From positions 1 to 64,000 of the forward strand of contig CAKQKH010000004.1 in assembly GCA_934248075.1 (NCBI GenBank): a stretch of 64,000 nucleotides of DNA, in the 5' to 3' direction. Under the pieces are notes generated by a model. That model saw only the letters and a list, made by a program, of their open reading frames with translations. It was not told the DNA's origin and did no database searches. The DNA is from an uncultured Alphaproteobacteria bacterium (GTDB taxonomy: Bacteria > Pseudomonadota > Alphaproteobacteria > RF32 > CAG-239). The position numbers and the translations under genes were made by a program. Shown in pieces: positions 1 through 8,145 of this stretch (positions are counted from its first letter, which is position 1; the number at the start of each line of letters is the position of its first letter).

Positions 1-1194
1 CCGCATACCACTCAAAGCGGGATTAATTATACTATATCGGCCACCGAAAAAGGGTATGTCAGTTCCTACAATGGCACGGTGAATTTGGCGCAAAGCCCAG
101 TACTTCAACACATTAGAACAAATCATGTAACCGATGAGGCCGGAACGGTGCAGGTTGGAAATACGGTGATTTTGGGTGGCGATACCAATATAACCAGCCA
201 GCAGCTTACTCAAAATATGTGGAAATTGCACGTTAACGGCGAAATTGCTGATGACATCTATGCCCGGCAACACGCCGGCGAGCCCATCACTGATGTCGAG
301 CAGCAATATCTTGATGATGTTAAAACTATGGAAGAAAAATATGGCATTTTTCGCAATGAAAACGGTGAGCGCGAATATGGCCGCTATGTCCAAGGGAATG
401 ATGGTAAAGACGGCACCTGGAGTTTAGATGATGATACTCAAAAAACGGCCGAAACTGCCGTTGAATATGTCACTCACGAGACCAAAGACGGTATAAAATA
501 TTATACTGACGAAAATGGTGACATGAAATATAACGGAGCAGTTCCATTAAGTTTAAAAGAAGAAGCGATGCTAAAGCCGCCGTTCATTCATTATACCGGC
601 GATAGCAACTATCAGTGCGGAGATGTGGTGGCTACGGATAAGAGTACGCTTAATATGATGGCTAATGCAGCACTACAAAAAATACATTCTGATGATTCGG
701 TTTATCGGGATCTGCAAAGCCGCAGCGAAGCCGGAGAAGTTTTGTCAGATGTTGAAAAAAGTTTTTGCCAGGATCATCAGGAAACCTTGAGTAAATGGGG
801 TCTAACTCATAATGATGACGGTCAGCTGGTCAGAAGAGAGTTTGAGGAAGTAAACGTTGCAACTATGCAAGGCAAAAACGAATTGAACTACACTATTCAT
901 CGTGACGGCACCATTAGCAACCTGACCAACAACGGCCAGCCGTGTTCGCCCGAAGATTTAGAGAAATTAAACAGTAATGAAGATTTTGTTAAAGGCAATC
1001 AGGAGCAGTTTAACGAGGTTATCAGCAAAAGAACATCTGACCGTCAGGCTGGTTTTATTAGCACCAAAGACCTTCAACCAGGAGAAGAATATAAACCGGT
1101 TGTGGACGGCAATGCCGCGCAAAACCAAACAATTTTGCGACAGGTAACTCAAAGAATGAATCCTATGCTCAACCGATTCAAAGGCGGGCGTTAA
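1..1194 (+). CDS. Unrecognised protein with an internal repeat (5' end outside window)
   Basis: The reading frame is open from the first base, so the gene begins upstream of the window; a GTG at 79 is only an internal candidate start. I do not recognise a family. The visible part is hydrophilic, rich in Asn, Asp, Glu and Gln, with no membrane segment. Two stretches of about 70 residues resemble each other (coding bases about 190-400 and 640-850): both have an acidic helix with AGE..(T/S)DVE spacing followed by a K-Y/W-G..N.(N/D)G turn. The protein ends in a basic tail (NRFKGGR). The next gene is convergent, 22 bases away. Repeats of this kind suit a large surface or secreted protein, but that is a guess. 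Confidence 0.6.
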   Translation, partial: PHTTQSGINYTISATEKGYVSSYNGTVNLAQSPVLQHIRTNHVTDEAGTVQVGNTVILGGDTNITSQQLTQNMWKLHVNGEIADDIYARQHAGEPITDVEQQYLDDVKTMEEKYGIFRNENGEREYGRYVQGNDGKDGTWSLDDDTQKTAETAVEYVTHETKDGIKYYTDENGDMKYNGAVPLSLKEEAMLKPPFIHYTGDSNYQCGDVVATDKSTLNMMANAALQKIHSDDSVYRDLQSRSEAGEVLSDVEKSFCQDHQETLSKWGLTHNDDGQLVRREFEEVNVATMQGKNELNYTIHRDGTISNLTNNGQPCSPEDLEKLNSNEDFVKGNQEQFNEVISKRTSDRQAGFISTKDLQPGEEYKPVVDGNAAQNQTILRQVTQRMNPMLNRFKGGR

Positions 1195-1216
1195 TCATTT
1201 TGTTTCACATCAATTT

Positions 1217-1924
1217 TTAGCGCTGGCTGTTGCGCAGGCGCTGAAACACATTGCTGACAATCTGAGAGAACTTTTCCTGCGGCATGGCTCGTATTTCTTT
1301 GCCGGTCAAATGAACAAATTCTTTGCGGGTTTTTCGGTCTCGCAAAGATTTATTGAGCCAACTCGGATAGCTGTTAAAAAAAAAAAAACGACTCTCGTCC
1401 ATCAGAAAAATCAGCTCAAATGGTTTTTTGCCGGAGTTATCAAACACGGCAGAAATATCGCTTATCTTGAGCAACTCCGGAAAATGGTTGATGATTTTGG
1501 GGTAACGCCGGTTGATATCATCAATCGGCACATCGTGTCCGCCTTCGTTCACTCGCTGTTTCACACGCAAATAGCTAAGTTCCGCGCTCGACAAACCAAT
1601 CAGAATTGTGTTGATTTTAAATCCTTGTTTTTTGGCTTCTTTCAACAATTTAATATGAGTTACGCCTGACGCGGTTGTTTCATAGATAAAACTTTTTTTA
1701 TTTTTCAGGTTTTCGGCCAGTCGGTTGCTGATAATTTTTCCGGCGCTAAACATCAGGTTATTGGGGTTTTCGTTTTCGCCGGCCATTTCTTGAGCCAAAA
1801 TATCCAGATTTATAAATTCGGCGGACTTAAAAAAAGGATCGTTTTTCAGAACTTGTTCATAAAAGGTTGACTTTCCGGCGCCGTTGGGGCCGGCAATCAT
1901 CACAATCCAAGGTTTGTCAGCCAT
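1217..1924 (-). CDS. Zeta-toxin-like P-loop kinase
   Basis: The protein has 235 residues. The start is ATG at 1924, placed by GGAGAG five bases upstream; longer starts lack this. The Walker A GPNGAGKST lies near residue 13, followed by NLD, an ET pair (YETTAS) and RVKQRVNEGGHDVP, the arrangement of zeta-toxin/UDP-N-acetylglucosamine-kinase-like proteins. Classical zeta toxins phosphorylate UDP-GlcNAc and block cell-wall synthesis; many chromosomal relatives are uncharacterised, so toxicity is inferred. The start codon lies inside the last codons of a 59-residue upstream gene, a toxin-antitoxin-like coupling. The coding strand carries a run of 13 T (1376-1388) encoding FFFF, a possible slippage site. 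A second module of this type lies at 58867-59713. Confidence 0.75.
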   Translation of the reverse strand: MADKPWIVMIAGPNGAGKSTFYEQVLKNDPFFKSAEFINLDILAQEMAGENENPNNLMFSAGKIISNRLAENLKNKKSFIYETTASGVTHIKLLKEAKKQGFKINTILIGLSSAELSYLRVKQRVNEGGHDVPIDDINRRYPKIINHFPELLKISDISAVFDNSGKKPFELIFLMDESRFFFFNSYPSWLNKSLRDRKTRKEFVHLTGKEIRAMPQEKFSQIVSNVFQRLRNSQR

Positions 1925-2096
1925 GATACTCTCCAACAACAATTTCCTGATGATTTTCATCAAGTTTGATTATATAGCGGCAGCCGTCTTTTTCTTCTCT
2001 TATCAGAAAGCCGTTTTCCTCATAATACTTGGGATAAGAGTCGATTTTTAACGTTGTGTTCAGCCGTGAGAATTTTCTTTTAAAATATTCGATCAT
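1917..2096 (-). CDS. Small partner gene of the zeta-like kinase (putative antitoxin)
   Basis: The frame encodes 59 residues. It starts at ATG 2096 with GAAAGGAT about ten bases upstream and ends with a TGA that overlaps the ATG of the kinase (ATGGCTGA), so translation is probably coupled. The product is charged and basic at the N-terminus (MIEYFKRKFSRL), with DSYPKYYEENGFLIREE and DGCRYIIKLDENHQEIVVGE further on. It has no signal peptide or membrane segment. It is not recognisably the classical epsilon antitoxin, which is about 90 residues. The antitoxin role is inferred from position, size and overlap only. It has little similarity to the partner of the second kinase at 59513 beyond a charged D-G-K/C-x-Y-x-(I/F)-K-L segment. 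Confidence 0.6.
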   Translation of the reverse strand: MIEYFKRKFSRLNTTLKIDSYPKYYEENGFLIREEKDGCRYIIKLDENHQEIVVGEYHG

Positions 2097-2204
2097 CAGG
2101 AATTTATCCTTTCTTCCGCCTTAGTGTACCCCCATTTTGCCCCAAAATCAATTGTTTTGTCAAATCGGCTGAGGCAATATTCTTCGCCGCAAAAGAAAGA
2201 CAAC

Positions 2205-2235
2205 AAAAAAGGCTGTTCATCAGAACAGCCTTTTT
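2205..2235. terminator. Bidirectional intrinsic terminator
   Basis: GGCTGTTC and GAACAGCC form a stem closed by a short loop, with an A run on the left and a T run on the right. It can end tRNA-Lys transcription on the minus strand and read-through from the other side. Confidence 0.8.
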
Positions 2236-2243
2236 CTTTTGAG

Positions 2244-2319
2244 TGGTGAGCGCGCCGGGATTCGAACCCGGGACCCTTTGATTAAAAGTCAAATGCTCTA
2301 CCAACTGAGCTACGCACCC
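2244..2319 (-). tRNA. tRNA-Lys(TTT)
   Basis: The 76-base gene reads GGGTGCGTAGCTCAGTTGG at its 5' end on the minus strand. The seven-nucleotide anticodon loop presents TTT, the T arm has GGTTCGAATCC, the acceptor stem pairs with one G-T and one T-G wobble, and CCA is encoded. An A discriminator precedes CCA. Confidence 0.96.
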
Positions 2320-2337
2320 AATCAAACAACGAGGCTA

Positions 2338-2366
2338 TGTATAGAAGATAAAAAAAACTAAGTCAA
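2338..2366 (-). promoter_or_regulatory. Sigma-70 type promoter of tRNA-Lys
   Basis: On the minus strand, TTGACT (2361-2366) and TATACA (2338-2343) are separated by exactly 17 bases. The expected transcription start falls a few bases upstream of the tRNA 5' end. Confidence 0.75.
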
Positions 2367-2474
2367 CTAAAAAAATAAAAAAAGTTAAAAAAATAAAAAA
2401 TGTAGTATATTTGTTAAGAATTATATGCTATCATAACCGCAAATTAAGATAATACTAATCATCAAGAGGTTGTT

Positions 2475-2798
2475 ATGACTAAAGATATTGACGAGCAAAA
2501 CAGTACAGAAGGTACATATGATATCTTGCAAAATGCTGCCGGAGAGATTCTGGTTATGATCAAACAGCGCCGCGGTGGTCCGGAGAATCCCCGTTTTGTA
2601 TATGACGGAGGGGAGACAGCTTTGTTGTATCGCAGCCGTGAGAGTTCGGTCTTTTTGGGCGGTATCAATGCCGAGGCCAGAGGCCCGCTCAAGCTGGTTG
2701 ACGAGGTGTTGGTCGCGGAGATAGACGGTGATGAGGTTGCCCGTGAATATGTTGTTCCGGTGCGTATTGTCCGCGATTTAAGAGTGGTTTTGAGCTGA
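2475..2798 (+). CDS. Small conserved-looking protein of unknown function
   Basis: This 107-residue soluble protein starts at ATG 2475 behind AAGAGGTTGTT. I do not recognise the family. The N-terminus is acidic and polar, and the rest alternates hydrophobic and charged residues as in a small beta-rich domain: EILVMIKQRRGG, ETALLYRSRESSVFLGG, LVDEVLVAEIDGDEV, VVPVRIVRDLRVVL. There is no cysteine, signal peptide or membrane segment. A strong terminator follows 31 bases later, so it appears to be a single-gene unit between tRNA-Lys and the NuoL-like gene. Confidence 0.75.
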   Translation: MTKDIDEQNSTEGTYDILQNAAGEILVMIKQRRGGPENPRFVYDGGETALLYRSRESSVFLGGINAEARGPLKLVDEVLVAEIDGDEVAREYVVPVRIVRDLRVVLS

Positions 2799-2829
2799 TT
2801 TATGCACATCTTGGGTTTCAATCCATTGA

Positions 2830-2857
2830 TAAGGGCTTTAAAAGCCCTTATTTTTTG
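2830..2857 (+). terminator. Intrinsic terminator
   Basis: TAAGGGCTTT pairs with AAAGCCCTTA and is followed by six T. It closes the small gene at 2475-2798 and separates it from the NuoL-like operon. Confidence 0.85.
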
Positions 2858-2894
2858 TTATATTGGCAGCAAATGATATAAGGTTTAGGATTCA

Positions 2895-4553
2895 ATGATT
2901 TCACAGCTTTTTTTAGGCATTATGGCCATTGTTTTTCTGTCCATGCTGGTCAGCCGCAAACGTCGCCGAATTTGGCCGCTGCTTTTGTTGGTCGGAACGA
3001 CGGCTTTGAGCTGTTTGTTTTATAACCGCATAAATCTTTTGCCGGACGCATTGTTGTCCTATCATTGGCAGGCATATACCAGTCTCAAGGCCAAGTTTGT
3101 TATTGTCGCCACGCCACAGCTGATTCGAAATCTGCAATTTTTGCTACCGATGCTTTTGGGCTTGCTCTATCTAAATTTGGTATATCCGCGTGAGGAACAC
3201 CCGCTCACCGCCGGCAACATAATGCTTTTGCTTTTGGCCGCGTTTGTTTTTATGTATTCGTCGCAAGATTTTATGCAACTCATGTCGGGGTCGTGTTGTT
3301 TCTCGATTCTCAGTTTTTACCTGATTAATGACATTGAAGCCAAAAACAAGTTTATTTTTTATAACTTTACCGCCGAAATGGCCGTGTTTACGGCGTTGTC
3401 AATATTATATGCCAAAACCGGCAACGTTAGTTTGTCATCGGTTGCGGATTTTGCTCATCATGGCTGGCATCGAGATTTGGTGGTGTTGCTGCTCTTGGTT
3501 GGCGTGCTGATAAAATGCGGTATGTTTTTGTTTCAAAATCAGTTGCTTAACCTGCGCAATCTGGAGTTTGCCCGTATGTTTGCCGCCTCAACGCTGGCTT
3601 CGCCTTTGTCGGGTTTGCTCATATACTACAAACTTTTTCCCATATTTTGCGCATCTTCTTATGTCGAGCCTGTTTTATACGCGATTCTCTTCTTGAGCGT
3701 ATTGTGCTGTCTGGGGGGATTGCTTTGGCAAGATAACCTCAAATCCAAAATCCTTTATTTTAACATGCTGTTTTTCGCGTTTGCCTTGTTTTTGCTCCAA
3801 CGTCGAGCCGAAGCGCTGGACACGACTATCATTCCGCTGTTGCCCATGGTTGTGTTGGTGAATTGGGTACTGATGTTGGCCTCGATATCGACCTCTGATG
3901 AAATTTATGTTTCGCAAATGGGAGGAATATTCGGCGCCGCCAAATACAATTTGTTGTTGGCTGTTAGTGTTGTGGCTGGTTTTGCTCTCATGGTCTTGCA
4001 TTTGGGCAATGGCTGGCCGTTTATTGTCTATTTGGGGCTGGCAATGTTCGGGCTGGCTGTCAATTTGCACAGCATTTATCTGGGGCGCTGCTTTGCCGAT
4101 GAAAAAGTTGAGGCTTTGTTGCGTAATTGCGGCTGGCGCTATGCTTTGCCGATAGTTGCGTCGGTAGCGATTCTGCTATGGTGGCGGCCTTCATTTCCGC
4201 CGGTTGAACTGCTAATTGCCATGTCTGCTTTTTTGTTGTTGCTAATTGTTTGGCCGCAGCGCCTGAGTAATTGGCAGGCAGATAATGAAACTTTGCAAGA
4301 GCGTGATTGGCTTGATGATTTTTATCGTTTGTTTATTACGTCTCCGTTGCATTTGTTGGGGCGCGTTTTGTGGTTGGCGGTTGATTTTGTGGTCATTGAG
4401 CGACGGGTTATCGGCACAATTTCAGAGGTTGCCAAACGGATCTCGGCCACGTTGGATCGCCTGCAATCGGAATCCTGGCGATGCTTGTGGTTGTGGTTAG
4501 TGTCGAGCCTGCTTTTGTTGCTGATTGTTTGGGGAGCATATATCCATGAGTAG
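2895..4553 (+). CDS. Divergent NuoL-like membrane protein
   Basis: This 552-residue protein is almost entirely transmembrane helices. I assign it to the NuoL/antiporter family mainly by context (a NuoM-like then a NuoN-like gene follow) and by its C-terminus: DDFYRLFITSPLHLLGRVLW, then a long amphipathic stretch with RLQS and a final membrane helix, as in alphaproteobacterial NuoL. Where NuoL has GWEGVG (catalytic Glu in TM5) this protein has GSCCFS at 132-137. A lysine at the expected TM7 position survives (IKCGM, K207), but the H-A-A-T-M-V motif of TM8 is gone. It starts at ATG 2895 behind AGGTTTAGGATTC. A proton-pumping NuoL function is doubtful. Confidence 0.7.
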   Translation: MISQLFLGIMAIVFLSMLVSRKRRRIWPLLLLVGTTALSCLFYNRINLLPDALLSYHWQAYTSLKAKFVIVATPQLIRNLQFLLPMLLGLLYLNLVYPREEHPLTAGNIMLLLLAAFVFMYSSQDFMQLMSGSCCFSILSFYLINDIEAKNKFIFYNFTAEMAVFTALSILYAKTGNVSLSSVADFAHHGWHRDLVVLLLLVGVLIKCGMFLFQNQLLNLRNLEFARMFAASTLASPLSGLLIYYKLFPIFCASSYVEPVLYAILFLSVLCCLGGLLWQDNLKSKILYFNMLFFAFALFLLQRRAEALDTTIIPLLPMVVLVNWVLMLASISTSDEIYVSQMGGIFGAAKYNLLLAVSVVAGFALMVLHLGNGWPFIVYLGLAMFGLAVNLHSIYLGRCFADEKVEALLRNCGWRYALPIVASVAILLWWRPSFPPVELLIAMSAFLLLLIVWPQRLSNWQADNETLQERDWLDDFYRLFITSPLHLLGRVLWLAVDFVVIERRVIGTISEVAKRISATLDRLQSESWRCLWLWLVSSLLLLLIVWGAYIHE

Positions 4554-5976
4554 CCCTTTTGCCTTATTATCTTTGATTGTTGCTCTGCCGTTGTTCGGCA
4601 TGTTGTTTGTTCTCACCGCCAAAGATGACGCCGATCAGCCCGGTCGCAACGCTTTTAATGTATGCGCGTTTACTATCATCGCCAACATCACGCTTATCTG
4701 GCGAGTATTTATGTTGCTGAACGAAAACAGTCGCAAACTTCAGCTTCAGGAGCATTTTAATTGGTTATCCACGCCGGACATCAACATTGTGTTTGGTGTG
4801 GACACCTTTTCGCTGTTGTTGATTTTGGCGGTACATTTGGCGATTCTGATTGGTCTTTCCGGCGTGCGCGGCAATCTGTATCGGCAAAAATCGCTAATGG
4901 TTTTCACTCTGTTGTTCTTGAGCATGGTTACCGGATTGTTTGTCGCCGCGGATATTTTTTCTTTTTATATCTTTTTTGAGGCGATGCTGGTGCCGTTGTT
5001 TATGATTATCGGTATGTTCGGCGAGGTCAAAAAGCAAGAGCTTATCTATCGTTTCTTTTTATACAATTTCATCGGCGCCCTGATCTTATTCAGCGCCACG
5101 ATGCTGATTTATCATCATTACGGCAGCATCAGTCTGGAGCAAGTGAGCCGTTTGCCGCTCAAAGGCGGCATTGCCAACTATATCGGCGGCGCAATTTGCC
5201 TGTCGTTTTTGTCGCGTATTCCGATTTGGCCGTTTCACTATTGGATATCATCTATTAATTCCGGCATTCGCAACCCGCTGGCGTTTATAATCACCGCTCT
5301 GATGCCCTTGACCGCGCTTTATGGTTTTATCCGTTTTCTACCACCGCATTTTTCCAGCGGTATCGGCGATTATGTGGTCTGGATTAATATCATCGGCGCC
5401 ATCACCATGGTCTTTATCGCGCTCATCGGGCTGATTAACAAAGATACTCAATACAAGATTTTTTCTTACATTACGGTATATTACATTATGTATCTGCTCG
5501 GGATTTTCAGTAATGATGATGTGATTGTCGCCAACATCGGTTATTCGTTGTTTGGCTTTATCATTATTGTTTCGGCGCTGGAGGTGTTGTCCGGATATAT
5601 TCTGCACAAAGAGCGGCTGGCCGGTGGTTCATCTAATGGTTTTCTGTGTCGGGCGCGCCGCCTGTCGTTTGCTTATTCTTTCATGCTGTTGGCGGCGGTA
5701 GGTCTGCCGGTTTCCGCGGTCTTTATCAACAATTTTCTGATTATATCCAAACTGTTGGGAGACAACATCAAGTTGGGAATGCTTTTGGTCTTTGCGTTGG
5801 TGGTTGCCGGCATGACCATGTTGCAAGAGCTTTTCCGCCTCAAGAGTGATGACAACAGCTGTCGTTTGGGCAAAGATGATGACATTTCTCCGGCGTTGTT
5901 TGGTTTTATGTTGTTTATTGTCTTTATTTTGCTTATGTCTTTTATAAAACCGCTGTGGTTTGTAATCAACGAATAG
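4546..5976 (+). CDS. Divergent NuoM-like membrane protein
   Basis: The protein has 476 residues. ATG 4546 lies eight bases inside the preceding gene behind GGGGAG; upstream in-frame codons lack such a site. Homology to NuoM is clear: GVDTFSLLLILAVHL, then FFEAMLVPLFMIIGMFG, where E145 matches the conserved TM5 glutamate, and RIPIWPFHYW in place of K-x-P-x-x-P-F-H-x-W. The TM7 lysine is replaced by R224, and the TM8 lysine of LKTAAYG is replaced by L255 (LTALYG). No histidine matches the H-G-L motif later in the protein. It is translationally coupled to the NuoL-like gene. Ancestry is secure; a working proton channel is not. Confidence 0.8.
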   Translation: MSSPFALLSLIVALPLFGMLFVLTAKDDADQPGRNAFNVCAFTIIANITLIWRVFMLLNENSRKLQLQEHFNWLSTPDINIVFGVDTFSLLLILAVHLAILIGLSGVRGNLYRQKSLMVFTLLFLSMVTGLFVAADIFSFYIFFEAMLVPLFMIIGMFGEVKKQELIYRFFLYNFIGALILFSATMLIYHHYGSISLEQVSRLPLKGGIANYIGGAICLSFLSRIPIWPFHYWISSINSGIRNPLAFIITALMPLTALYGFIRFLPPHFSSGIGDYVVWINIIGAITMVFIALIGLINKDTQYKIFSYITVYYIMYLLGIFSNDDVIVANIGYSLFGFIIIVSALEVLSGYILHKERLAGGSSNGFLCRARRLSFAYSFMLLAAVGLPVSAVFINNFLIISKLLGDNIKLGMLLVFALVVAGMTMLQELFRLKSDDNSCRLGKDDDISPALFGFMLFIVFILLMSFIKPLWFVINE

Positions 5977-5984
5977 GAGAACAA

Positions 5985-7412
5985 ATGCTGCAAAATTGGT
6001 TAATATTACTGCCCGAGCTTTTGTTTGTAGGTTTTATCCCGCTGGCATTTGTCATCAATCGTTATCGCGAGAGCAAAACCGCCAAAACCTTTTTCACGCT
6101 CAGCAAATTTTTTCTATGCGCGATCATTCTGGCCACAATCATATTCTACAACAAAAGCGTATGGCCGAACCTGTGGCAAAACAGCCGCTATTCCACCATG
6201 TTCAAAGTGTTGGTTTATATTTCGGGGTTGGTTTGGTTTTATTTATCATCAAAATGGTTTCTCAACAAGAGCCGCTCGTCTTTTCGTTTTTATCTGCTCG
6301 GTATGATTATGTTATTGCTGTTTGGGCTGTTATTGTCGGCGCAAACCATGCTTATGCCGATGTTGATTGTGCCGTTATTATGCTGGTCAACCCGCATTCT
6401 GATTTTGCAGCATTGGGATGAAGACAAAGTCAGAATCGCGGCTCGTCAATATACCGTTATGGCGGTGGTGTTTTGTTTGCTTTTGTGGGGTGGCGCCGGT
6501 TTGTTGGTGTATCAGGCTCAGTCATTCGCATATTCCGATATTCGCGATTTTATCGGCGCCTCGGTGCCGGTTGGTAGTCTGACATATGGCGCGGCGGTGG
6601 CAATATTTGGCGCTTTGTTGTTTATGATGGCCGCGGCGCCGTTTCATTTTTGGTTTGTCAGCACGACAACGGTGGCGATTTTGCCGGTATGCGGGTTTTT
6701 AACAATTATTCCGCCTTTTGTTTATTTGGCGTGTTTACTTAAACTGATAAGCGGTATTTTTGCTCCGTTGGCGGCAGAACTCCAGCCGCTGTTGTTGGTT
6801 GTCGGCTCATTGTCATTGTTGGTTGGCGCTGTTTCTGCCAATGCCCAAAACAACATCAGACGGCTTTTTGCCTTTAGCACGGTATATAATTTAGGAGTAA
6901 TGCTGTTGGGCATTTGCTTTTTTGATGCCGCCGCGATTGTAGGCGCTTTTGTTTACGTCATTATCTACGTTATGGGCATGATTGGCGTTTATACGGTATT
7001 TTTGGCATTTAAGAGCAAAGGAGATTATCTCAGCGAGCTAACCGATATTAATGGCGTATCCACGGCCAAGCCTTATGTTTCGGCGGCGTTTTTAATCTTC
7101 ATGATTTCACTTATCGGCGTGCCGCCTTTGCTGGGTTTTTGGGGGCGTTTGTCGTTGATAAATGTGCTGGTGCGCACCGAGCAATGGTGGCAAGTGTTGG
7201 GATTTTTGACGGCTTTGGTGCTGATTGCCAATGCATATTTGCAGATCATTCGCGTGGTTTATTTTATGCCGCGGCAAAACAGCTTTGACCGCACCGACAA
7301 AGCCATATACATCTGTTTGCTGGTAAATGTGTTGTTGGTTTTGGTTTCAATTCTCAATCCGGCTTATTTACTGCATGATGCCGAAATTGTTTTGAGCGGA
7401 GTACTAAATTAA
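5985..7412 (+). CDS. Divergent NuoN-like membrane protein
   Basis: The protein has 475 residues. The start is ATG 5985 with AGGAGAACAA immediately upstream, eight bases after the NuoM-like stop. Family features remain: AAAPFHFW (NuoN VPFHLW), NNIRRLFAFSTVYNLGV and GVPPLLGFWGRLSL. The key charged residues do not: TM7 Lys is M214, TM8 Lys is P244, TM12 Lys is R388, and the TM5 Glu region reads MLMPMLIVPLL without an acid. The last base of its stop codon is the first base of birA. The order nuoL-nuoM-nuoN-birA-rnj is that of the end of an alphaproteobacterial complex I operon, but nuoA-K are absent upstream. Confidence 0.75.
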   Translation: MLQNWLILLPELLFVGFIPLAFVINRYRESKTAKTFFTLSKFFLCAIILATIIFYNKSVWPNLWQNSRYSTMFKVLVYISGLVWFYLSSKWFLNKSRSSFRFYLLGMIMLLLFGLLLSAQTMLMPMLIVPLLCWSTRILILQHWDEDKVRIAARQYTVMAVVFCLLLWGGAGLLVYQAQSFAYSDIRDFIGASVPVGSLTYGAAVAIFGALLFMMAAAPFHFWFVSTTTVAILPVCGFLTIIPPFVYLACLLKLISGIFAPLAAELQPLLLVVGSLSLLVGAVSANAQNNIRRLFAFSTVYNLGVMLLGICFFDAAAIVGAFVYVIIYVMGMIGVYTVFLAFKSKGDYLSELTDINGVSTAKPYVSAAFLIFMISLIGVPPLLGFWGRLSLINVLVRTEQWWQVLGFLTALVLIANAYLQIIRVVYFMPRQNSFDRTDKAIYICLLVNVLLVLVSILNPAYLLHDAEIVLSGVLN

Positions 7413-8137
7413 TGATGATTGAAGATTGGTATTGGCAGGATCTGCCCACGGTTGGCAGCACCAATGATTACGCGGCGGCCTTAAGCGCCAATCCGCCGGC
7501 TGAGAAATTTGTTGTTTCCGCCGCAGAGCAAACTAACGGGCGTGGCCGTCGCGGCCGCAGCTGGCTGAGCCTTCGGGGCAATTTATTCATGTCTTTGGCG
7601 CTCAAAGGCGAGTTGCAGGATATCAATTTTTTGCCGTTCACCGCTTCTTTGGCGTTGCTCCAAACCATCAAAACTCTGGATTCTGACTTAGATATAATGC
7701 TCAAATGGCCCAATGATGTTTTGGTCAAGGGCGCCAAAGTCTCGGGGATTTTGCTTGAAAAACCCGAAAATGAGTATATAATCATCGGCATTGGTGTCAA
7801 TATTCAGGCTTCTCCCGCCCAAGGGACTGAGCTGATATATCCGGCAATCGGGCTTAAAGATTGCGGAATTGATATTGATCGTTGCAGTTTCTTAAAACTT
7901 TATCTTCATCGGTTTAATGAAACGCTCGCATTGCAAAAGCAGCAAGGTTTTACGGCTGTGCGTGAACAGTGGTTGAAGCACGCCGGACATCTGAACCAGG
8001 AGATAAGGGTAAACATGGAAAACAGTATTGAAGACGGCATTTTTCGCGGACTTGATGATAACGGCGCTTTGTTGCTGGAGCAACAAAAGCAAATCCGCAA
8101 AATTTATGCCGGAGACGTTTTTATAAAGAGGAAATAG
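7412..8137 (+). CDS. birA: Biotin--[acetyl-CoA-carboxylase] ligase
   Basis: The 241-residue protein activates biotin as biotinyl-AMP and transfers it to the carrier protein of acetyl-CoA carboxylase. It has the substrate-recognition STNDYA near residue 16, the nucleotide-binding GRGRRGRSW (about 45-53), KWPNDV (about 95) and GIGVNIQ (about 130). There is no N-terminal helix-turn-helix, so it is a monofunctional ligase and not a repressor, as usual in alphaproteobacteria. The ATG overlaps the NuoN-like stop by one base; a second ATG at 7415 is equally possible. It is co-transcribed with the NuoLMN-like genes and rnj. Confidence 0.93.
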   Translation: MMIEDWYWQDLPTVGSTNDYAAALSANPPAEKFVVSAAEQTNGRGRRGRSWLSLRGNLFMSLALKGELQDINFLPFTASLALLQTIKTLDSDLDIMLKWPNDVLVKGAKVSGILLEKPENEYIIIGIGVNIQASPAQGTELIYPAIGLKDCGIDIDRCSFLKLYLHRFNETLALQKQQGFTAVREQWLKHAGHLNQEIRVNMENSIEDGIFRGLDDNGALLLEQQKQIRKIYAGDVFIKRK

Positions 8138-8145
8138 ATAATTTA

